A DNA stretch of 9,387 nucleotides from Gammaproteobacteria bacterium (GTDB lineage: Bacteria; Pseudomonadota; Gammaproteobacteria; Steroidobacterales; GCA-2729495). The stretch is from positions 1-9,387 of the forward strand of contig JAUIEY010000065.1 in the NCBI GenBank assembly GCA_030429685.1, written 5' to 3'. This document shows, piece after piece, positions 5,289-9,387 of this stretch; positions within the stretch are counted from its first letter, which is position 1, and the number at the start of each line of letters is the position of its first letter. The notes beneath the pieces are model-generated. The model was given only the letters and a program-made list of their open reading frames with translations. It was not told where the DNA came from and searched no databases. The translations under genes and the position numbers were made by a program.

Positions 5289-6320
5289 ATGAGCGTTTCT
5301 CTCCCCGTCCCTGCCCGCTACTGCCCCTATAGCCAGCTTGGCGATCAGCCGAATATTGTCGTGGACGGCCAGGCGCAGCGGGCCACGCAACTGACGCTGT
5401 CGCACTGGCCGTGGAATTCCACGCCCGCCGGCTTGTTGCGCGATACCTCCACCGATATTGTGTTTGCTTACCTCGATCGGCCCGATCTGCACGTCGATAT
5501 ACCGCTGGTTTCCAACAGTCATTTCGATGAAGACGGTCTGCTCAGCATGTACGCTCTGGTGGACCCGGCCAATGCGCTGCGCCATCGCGATCTGATGATC
5601 GGTGCCTCGCGCGCCGGTGACTTTGCCATTTACAGCGACCCGGATGCTGCCAAACTGGCCTTTGTGCTGGCCGCCTATGCTGACCCGGCGCTTTCACCGC
5701 TGCCGGCCGAGGTCTTTAACGGCTCTGCGCCGGCGCAGATTGCCGGCTTGTACACGCTGATGCTGCAGGAGCTGCCGGCATTGCTGGATGACATACCCGG
5801 CAACCAACATTTCTGGGAAGACGAGTTCGCGCACCTGCGGGAAAGCGAACAGGCCATTGCCGACGGCCACGTGGTGATTGATGAAGTTCCGGAACTGGAA
5901 CTTGCCATTGTGCGTATCCCGGATGACATGCCGGCGCGCACCGTGCGCCGCTACCTGACACGCTGGCAGCGCAGCGTACACCCCTTTGCCGTGCACAATA
6001 TTACCGACTGCACGCGGCTGGTATGGCTAAAGGGCGAATCCATCGAGTTCCAGTACCGTTACGAAAGCTGGATACAGCTGGCGTCGCGCCGTCCGGCGCA
6101 GCGCATTGACATGGACGGGCTGGCAGAACAACTTGCCGATCTGGAAAGTGGCGGCGGCAGCTGGGAATTTGAAGGCGTCAACGAAGTGGCGCCGCGGCTG
6201 CACCATCGTGGTTCCTGCCGCTCTGCCATCGGCAGCGAGACCTTTATGGCCCTGCTCTGCGCCTGGCTGCGCACCCAGCCGCCGGCCTGGGACCCGTACA
6301 ATAAGGATTTTCAGCAATAA
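5289..6320 (+). CDS. DUF6687-like protein with an HFDEDG motif
   Basis: This soluble protein of 343 residues is one I associate, from memory, with the DUF6687 family of uncharacterised bacterial proteins. The recognisable order is an N-terminal YxxLGDQPNIVVDG (14-27), TLSHWPW with a nearby DTS (36-54), the strongest block VSNSHFDEDGLLSMYAL (74-90) followed by RAGDF (109-113), a mid-region helical bundle with paired Leu residues, and a C-terminal FQYRYESWIQLASRRP block (255-270) before a WDPY-x-K tail. The HFDEDG motif and a following GDF recall the acidic and histidine metal-binding motifs of DHH-type phosphoesterases, but I cannot establish homology and name no reaction. There is no signal peptide or membrane segment. 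The ATG at 5289 has no clear Shine-Dalgarno and sits 17 bases after a stem-loop. The VOC gene follows after 25 bases, so it may lead or precede the molybdenum cofactor operon. Confidence 0.75.
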   Translation: MSVSLPVPARYCPYSQLGDQPNIVVDGQAQRATQLTLSHWPWNSTPAGLLRDTSTDIVFAYLDRPDLHVDIPLVSNSHFDEDGLLSMYALVDPANALRHRDLMIGASRAGDFAIYSDPDAAKLAFVLAAYADPALSPLPAEVFNGSAPAQIAGLYTLMLQELPALLDDIPGNQHFWEDEFAHLRESEQAIADGHVVIDEVPELELAIVRIPDDMPARTVRRYLTRWQRSVHPFAVHNITDCTRLVWLKGESIEFQYRYESWIQLASRRPAQRIDMDGLAEQLADLESGGGSWEFEGVNEVAPRLHHRGSCRSAIGSETFMALLCAWLRTQPPAWDPYNKDFQQ

Positions 6321-6334
6321 GGGCAGCGCACCGC

Positions 6335-6339
6335 GAGGA
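6335..6339 (+). promoter_or_regulatory. Shine-Dalgarno site setting the VOC start
   Basis: GAGGA lies 6 bases before the ATG at 6346. It supports that ATG over any of the longer upstream starts available in the same open frame, all of which would run deep into the DUF6687-like gene. Confidence 0.65.
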
Positions 6340-6345
6340 TCCGGT

Positions 6346-6762
6346 ATGCAACCATTTCATGTCGCCGTAGCGGTACACGACCTGGACGCAGCGCGGGATT
6401 TTTACGGCCGTATCCTGGGCTGTCCCGAGGGCCGCAGTGCCGCGCAGTGGGTGGACTTCAATCTTTACGGCCACCAGTTTGTCTGCCATCAGGTACCGGC
6501 AGCCGCAGCCACGGCAGAGCCGACGAATCCGGTTGACGGCCATGCCGTACCGGTGCCGCACTATGGTGTGGTGCTGACCTGGCCGGAATGGGAAGCCCTG
6601 GCGGAGCGCCTGCGTGCGGCCGGGGTCGATTTTGTTATTGAACCGACGGTGCGGTTTGCGGGCCAGCCGGGCGAGCAGGCCACCATGTTTTTGCGCGACC
6701 CGTCCGGGAATGCGCTTGAGTTCAAGGCCATGCGCGATGAGTCAAAACTCTTTGCCCGCTGA
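6346..6762 (+). CDS. VOC-superfamily (glyoxalase/dioxygenase-fold) protein
   Basis: This 138-residue single-domain protein has the vicinal-oxygen-chelate fold and resembles the small glyoxalase-like family COG3565. Features in order are a first strand with His5 (PFHVAVAVHDLDAARDFYG), LGCPEGRSAAQWVDFNLYGHQF (24-45), NPVDGHAVPVPHYGVVL (61-77) with His72, an EWEALAERLRAAGVDF helix (81-96), FAGQPGEQATMF (104-115) and the closing RDPSGNALEFK (117-127) with Glu126. His5, His72 and Glu126 are the likely metal ligands by family pattern; His43 or His48 could complete the site. The substrate is not known for this subgroup. The start at 6346 is set by a good Shine-Dalgarno. The gene overlaps mocA by 26 bases, so it is co-transcribed with the molybdenum cofactor genes, although nothing in the sequence ties it to that pathway. 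Confidence 0.9.
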   Translation: MQPFHVAVAVHDLDAARDFYGRILGCPEGRSAAQWVDFNLYGHQFVCHQVPAAAATAEPTNPVDGHAVPVPHYGVVLTWPEWEALAERLRAAGVDFVIEPTVRFAGQPGEQATMFLRDPSGNALEFKAMRDESKLFAR

Positions 6763-7372
6763 CCAGGTGCCAGATGACAGGTTGGCCGGGCTGGTGCTGG
6801 CTGCCGGCGCGTCAGCGCGGCTGGGTCGCGCCAAGCCGCTGTTGCTTAAACAGGGCCGGCCGCTGGTGGTGCGTGCCGCCATGGCAGCCGCTGCGGTCTG
6901 CGGTGCCGGCGTGACGGTGGTGACAGGCGCGGGCGGTGCTGCCGTGGCGCAGGCACTGACGGGTTTGCCGGTCAGCTGTCTGCAGCACGATGACTGGCAG
7001 CAGGGCATGGGCAGTTCGCTGGCTGCCGGCGTGGCGGCGGTTGCCGGGCGACCCTGTGCTGCGGTTCTGGTGACGCTGTGTGATCAGCCGCGGGTCGGCG
7101 CTGCGCAACTCGCGGCGCTGGTGCAACTTTGGCAGAATGCCCCGGCTGTGCCGGCGGCAGCGGCTTACGCAGGTCGCGTCGGTGTGCCGGCGGTTTTTCC
7201 GCGCAGCTGGTTTGCGCGTCTCGCCGTCCTGTCCGCTGACCACGGTGCACGCGATTTGCTGCGCGCGGCCGGCGACGTGCAGACGCTGGACATGCCAGCG
7301 GCGGCGGCCGACATTGATACGCCGGACGATTTGCACTGGCTGGATGCAACAGACAACGATCAACAAGTATGA
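6737..7372 (+). CDS. mocA: MocA-type molybdenum cofactor cytidylyltransferase (MobA-like NTP transferase)
   Basis: This 211-residue nucleotidyltransferase probably joins CMP from CTP to molybdenum-molybdopterin, giving the cytosine dinucleotide cofactor of xanthine-dehydrogenase-type enzymes. The nucleotide-binding signature GLVLAAGASARLGRAKPLL spans residues 18-36. It is followed by VVTGAGG (61-67), the GMGSSLAAGV loop (90-99), the metal-site strand LVTLCDQPRV (111-120) with Asp116, GVPAVFPRSWFARL (149-162) with DHGARDLL (168-175), and the C-terminal DIDTPDDL (192-199). LAAG in place of LAGG and the GVPAVF block fit MocA better than MobA (GMP transfer), and the neighbouring moaD and moaE confirm the pathway. 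The ATG at 6737 leaves a short 17-residue leader before the fold begins and has an AAGG nine bases upstream. It overlaps the VOC gene by 26 bases and moaD by 4. CTP versus GTP specificity is inferred. Confidence 0.85.
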   Translation: MSQNSLPADQVPDDRLAGLVLAAGASARLGRAKPLLLKQGRPLVVRAAMAAAAVCGAGVTVVTGAGGAAVAQALTGLPVSCLQHDDWQQGMGSSLAAGVAAVAGRPCAAVLVTLCDQPRVGAAQLAALVQLWQNAPAVPAAAAYAGRVGVPAVFPRSWFARLAVLSADHGARDLLRAAGDVQTLDMPAAAADIDTPDDLHWLDATDNDQQV

Positions 7373-7608
7373 AAAACATCCGTATTGAATATTTTGCCGT
7401 ATTGCGTGAGCAGGCCGGTCTGGACAGCGAAACCCTGAGTACCGCAGCGGAAACGCCGCAGCAGCTGTTCGCCGAACTGAATGAACGCTATGCCTTTCCG
7501 CAGCTGCAGAGCGTAAAGGTGGCCATCAACGATGAGTTCGCCGACATGCAGACACCGCTGCACGACGGCGATGCGGTGGTGTTTATTCCGCCGGTGGCCG
7601 GGGGCTGA
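7369..7608 (+). CDS. moaD: MoaD, small subunit of molybdopterin synthase
   Basis: This 79-residue ubiquitin-fold sulfur carrier has the expected length and ends in the required Gly-Gly (IPPVAGG), the site that is adenylated by MoeB and turned into a thiocarboxylate. The first strand IRIEYFAVLREQAGL, the TPQQLF helix, the VKVAINDEF strand and the DGDAVVFIPPVAGG C-terminus are all typical. Two MoaD subunits plug into a MoaE dimer and donate sulfur to precursor Z (cyclic pyranopterin monophosphate). The start overlaps the mocA stop in an ATGA arrangement, so translation is coupled. MoaE follows 3 bases after its stop. Confidence 0.95.
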   Translation: MKNIRIEYFAVLREQAGLDSETLSTAAETPQQLFAELNERYAFPQLQSVKVAINDEFADMQTPLHDGDAVVFIPPVAGG

Positions 7609-7611
7609 GAC

Positions 7612-8073
7612 ATGCTGCAGTTTGCTATACAGGATGCCGATTTGCAGCCTGATCAATGGCGGCAGGAATTGCTCGACCCGGCCTGCGGCGGCTACGCCAG
7701 TTTCGAGGGCTGGGTCCGCAATCACAATGACGGTGAGGACGTGCTGCGGCTGGAGTACCAGGCCTATGCGGCGTTAGCCCTGAAAGAAGGCCAGCGCATT
7801 CTCGCTGAAGCGGCGGAGAAATTTCCCATTGCGCATGCCAAATGCGTACACCGGACCGGTGCGCTGGAAATCGGCGGCATGGCGGTATGGGTCGGCGTCA
7901 GCGGCGGGCACCGCGACGAGTGCTTCCAGGCCTGTCGCTACATCATTGATGAGGTGAAGCATCGCGTGCCGGTGTGGAAAAAAGAACACTATCGCAACGG
8001 CGACTCGGGCTGGGTCAACTGTGAGGCCTGCGCGGCGGGCGGCGACCACGATAACGGCCACCGTCACGACTGA
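7612..8073 (+). CDS. moaE: MoaE, catalytic subunit of molybdopterin synthase, with Cys/His-rich tail
   Basis: This 153-residue protein converts precursor Z to molybdopterin using the MoaD thiocarboxylate. Typical blocks are FEGWVRNHNDG (31-41), LEYQAY (47-52), HRTGALEIGGMAVWVGVSGG (80-99), HRDECFQACRYIIDEVK (100-116) and VPVWKKEHY (119-127). Lys116 and Lys123 have the seven-residue spacing of the active-site lysines K119 and K126 in E. coli. The body ends at about WVNC (134-137), where most homologues stop or nearly so. Here the chain continues with a tail holding Cys137, Cys140, His146, His150 and His152, which could bind a metal; that is an inference from composition only. It is the last visible gene of the plus-strand block, and its stop lies 11 bases from the stop of the opposing DsbA gene. 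Confidence 0.95.
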   Translation: MLQFAIQDADLQPDQWRQELLDPACGGYASFEGWVRNHNDGEDVLRLEYQAYAALALKEGQRILAEAAEKFPIAHAKCVHRTGALEIGGMAVWVGVSGGHRDECFQACRYIIDEVKHRVPVWKKEHYRNGDSGWVNCEACAAGGDHDNGHRHD

Positions 8074-8084
8074 CTTGCGTAATG

Positions 8085-8939
8085 CTAGCGGTCGCGGCGT
8101 TCGCGCTCGGCCAGTTCCTCGGTGATCGCCAGAATATCATTCAGCGAGCGCACGCCTTCGCCTTCGACCACGTACTTGCCGTTGACCACCATGATGGGCG
8201 TGGAGCGAATGCCATAGCGGCGTGTCAGGTTTTCGGCGCGCTTCAGGGCACTGGTCACGCCGAAGGATTTGTAGGCCTCACGGAAAGCGGCTTCGTCCAC
8301 GCCGGCTTCGCTGAACAGCGCGACGATTTCCTCGTCGGTTGTGAGCGACTTGTTTTTCTGGTGAATGGCCTCAAACACGGCCGGGTGAACCTTGTCGAGC
8401 ACGCCGAGCGCTTCGGCGGTGTACATGATGCGGCCATGCATTTCATGCACCGGGCCCCAGATCACCGGGATTTTCACCACCGCGATGTCGGCCGCCGCGC
8501 TGGCTTTCCACTGGTTGAATATCGGCTCGAAGTTGGCGCAGTGGCCGCAGCCATACCAGAACATTTCTGCCACTTCGATTTTGTCCGGCGCGCTGCTGGT
8601 GCCCTGGCTGGTAGTCAGGCGGCGAAAATGCGTGCCTTCCTGATATTTCCAGGCGGGTTCGTCGGTCCTGGCTGCGGTCGGTTCCGGAGTCAGTTCAATA
8701 GCTTCCGGATCATCGGCTTCAGCTTCGGCCTCTTCCGCAATCGATTCCTCAACGGACTGCTCTACTGCGGCCAGATCGGCTGCGTCGGTCACGGTTTCGG
8801 CCGGCGTTTCCGCAGCCTCGGTTTCAGCGGCGGCTTCCGGCGCAGTCGTCTCCGGGGCTGCCTGTTCGGGGCTGTCACAGGCGCCGAGCGTCAGCAGCAG
8901 CGAAACCAGTAGCAGAGAAAACAACGCACGAAACTTCAT
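8085..8939 (-). CDS. dsbA: DsbA-family thiol:disulfide oxidoreductase, lipoprotein with acidic linker
   Basis: This 284-residue protein introduces disulfide bonds into exported proteins in the periplasm. A lipoprotein signal (MKFRALFSLLLVSLLLTLGAC) has a good lipobox with Cys21. Residues 22-95 form a linker very rich in Ala, Glu, Pro and Thr, surely disordered and strongly acidic. The thioredoxin/DsbA domain follows: EMFWYGCGHCANFEP (125-139) with the CGHC redox site at 131-134, the helical insert containing VHEMHGRIMYTAEALG (164-179), and the cis-proline loop IRSTPIMVVNGKYVV (244-258) with Pro248. CGHC replaces the CPHC of E. coli DsbA, so the redox potential may differ. Asp22 at position +2 would favour inner-membrane retention under the E. 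coli Lol rule. The ATG at 8939 is preferred to an upstream in-frame start near 9050 because it begins the signal peptide and has a good Shine-Dalgarno. The cytochrome c4 gene lies 61 bases upstream, the same order as in Pseudomonas. Confidence 0.9.
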   Translation of the reverse strand: MKFRALFSLLLVSLLLTLGACDSPEQAAPETTAPEAAAETEAAETPAETVTDAADLAAVEQSVEESIAEEAEAEADDPEAIELTPEPTAARTDEPAWKYQEGTHFRRLTTSQGTSSAPDKIEVAEMFWYGCGHCANFEPIFNQWKASAAADIAVVKIPVIWGPVHEMHGRIMYTAEALGVLDKVHPAVFEAIHQKNKSLTTDEEIVALFSEAGVDEAAFREAYKSFGVTSALKRAENLTRRYGIRSTPIMVVNGKYVVEGEGVRSLNDILAITEELAERERRDR

Positions 8940-8946
8940 ACCACCA

Positions 8947-8951
8947 TCCTT
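8947..8951 (-). promoter_or_regulatory. Shine-Dalgarno site setting the DsbA start
   Basis: On the minus strand AAGGA lies 7 bases upstream of the ATG at 8939. It fixes the start at the signal peptide and argues against the longer open frame that reaches into the cytochrome gene. Confidence 0.7.
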
Positions 8952-9000
8952 ATTTATTTGCGCATTTTTGCGCGCAGCCAATTTTTCAGGCGCAGCTGAA

Positions 9001-9387
9001 TCAGCGCAGTCCCTGTATATAGGCAGCAACCGCTTTGATTTGTTCCGCACTCAGGTTGGCGGCGATGTTGCGCATGATCTGCTGGTCGCCGTCGCTGGTG
9101 CGGGCGCCGCTTTTGTAGTCATTCAGTTGTTTGGCGGTGTAAACCGCGTGCTGACCTGTCAGCGAGGGATAGCCGGCCGGTGCGTTACCGCGTCCCGAAG
9201 GGCCATGGCAGGCGATGCAGGCGCTGACGCTGGTTTCCTTGTCGCCGCCGCGATACAGGCGCTCACCGGCTTCGGCCAGCGCCGGATCGGCGGTGCGCTG
9301 CGTGGGCGCCTGGGCGGCAAAGTATGCAGCAACGTCAGCGACGTCGGCATCCTGCAGGATCATGGCCTGCGCATTCATCAGCACGTC
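9001..9387 (-). CDS. cc4: Diheme cytochrome c4, C-terminal part (5' end outside window)
   Basis: This gene is cut by the window edge; 128 codons before the stop are visible. Cytochrome c4 is a periplasmic two-domain, two-heme electron carrier that feeds terminal oxidases. Counting the codon at 9384-9382 as residue 1, the visible part begins at the end of the first heme domain: VLMNAQAM, with Met3 the probable axial ligand, then VADVAAYFAAQ (15-25). The complete second domain follows, with heme site CIACH at 56-60, GYPSLTGQHAVYTAKQLNDY (71-90), and axial Met104 in QQIMRNIAANLSAEQIKAVAAYI (as positions 101-123). The match between the two Met regions shows the internal duplication typical of the family. 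The frame continues off the window, so no start can be assigned; the first CXXCH lies outside. DsbA follows on the same strand. Confidence 0.9.
   Translation of the reverse strand, partial: DVLMNAQAMILQDADVADVAAYFAAQAPTQRTADPALAEAGERLYRGGDKETSVSACIACHGPSGRGNAPAGYPSLTGQHAVYTAKQLNDYKSGARTSDGDQQIMRNIAANLSAEQIKAVAAYIQGLR

Noticed and set aside
4821..5585. Minus-strand open frame of 254 codons under the four-helix protein and the DUF6687-like gene
   Set aside because: Its translation is Gln/Arg/Gly-rich with no recognisable domain, while the plus strand has clear membrane helices and conserved blocks.
6106..6345. Longer N-terminus for the VOC protein reaching into the DUF6687-like gene
   Set aside because: The added residues are out-of-frame readings of the upstream coding sequence, and the ATG at 6346 has a good Shine-Dalgarno and begins exactly at the fold's first strand.
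6614..6736. Longer N-terminus for mocA inside the VOC gene
   Set aside because: The extension is Arg/Pro/Cys-rich shadow sequence; the ATG at 6737 puts the nucleotide-binding signature at the usual distance from the start.
8082..8912. Plus-strand open frame of 276 codons over the DsbA gene
   Set aside because: It is the complement of a gene with a clear signal peptide, CGHC site and cis-proline loop; its own product is Phe/Arg/Gly-rich with no family match.
8953..8981. Possible minus-strand promoter (TTGGCT, 17-base spacer, AATAAA) upstream of DsbA
   Set aside because: Each box matches only four of six positions, and the start of transcription would fall on the Shine-Dalgarno itself, so co-transcription from the cytochrome gene is more likely.
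8940..9050. Upstream in-frame extension of DsbA by 37 residues
   Set aside because: It would bury the lipoprotein signal peptide inside the protein and overlap the cytochrome gene; the Shine-Dalgarno at 8947-8951 supports the shorter form.

Overview
The window reads as a GC-rich chromosome segment from a free-living, probably marine or sediment, gammaproteobacterium. That placement is an inference. It rests on the cytochrome c4 / DsbA gene pair, an order also found in Pseudomonas, and on the general protein make-up. There is no rRNA, tRNA, CRISPR array, transposase or phage gene, and coding is dense. The plus strand carries everything up to about 8.07 kb; the last 1.3 kb is on the minus strand and runs toward it.

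Region 1 (1-2154, +) is a tightly packed three-gene block. First comes the 3' part of a secreted-type FG-GAP/beta-propeller repeat protein. Two bases after its stop is a 228-residue protein that I read as a divergent ferredoxin-dependent bilin reductase (HY2/PcyA family), a surprise in an apparently non-photosynthetic context. Three bases after that is a 109-residue protein of unknown function. No heme oxygenase, phytochrome or ferredoxin gene is visible nearby.

Region 2 (2287-4768, +) is a NodU/CmcH-type O-carbamoyltransferase, an SxtJ-like membrane protein and a 50-residue DUF5989/SxtK-like single-pass peptide. This trio recurs in natural-product and surface-polysaccharide loci. It probably carbamoylates a hydroxyl of a sugar or small molecule at or near the inner membrane, but the acceptor is unknown. 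An unrelated four-helix membrane protein (4824-5231) follows, probably from its own promoter.

Region 3 (5289-8073, +) holds a DUF6687-like protein with a conserved HFDEDG motif and a VOC-superfamily (glyoxalase-fold) protein. The molybdenum cofactor genes mocA, moaD and moaE follow. The VOC and mocA genes overlap by 26 bases, mocA and moaD by 4, and moaD and moaE are 3 bases apart, so these four probably form one operon. MoaD and MoaE form the molybdopterin synthase that puts the dithiolene sulfurs into the pterin. MocA then attaches CMP, the form used by xanthine-dehydrogenase-family enzymes.

Region 4 (8085-9387, -) is the 3' part of a diheme cytochrome c4 gene, followed by a lipoprotein version of the thiol oxidoreductase DsbA with a long acidic linker and a CGHC active site. 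The DsbA and moaE stop codons face each other across 11 bases.

The most interesting item is the bilin-reductase-like gene. It keeps the fold-defining motifs and one of the two catalytic aspartates but has phenylalanine where the central aspartate should be.
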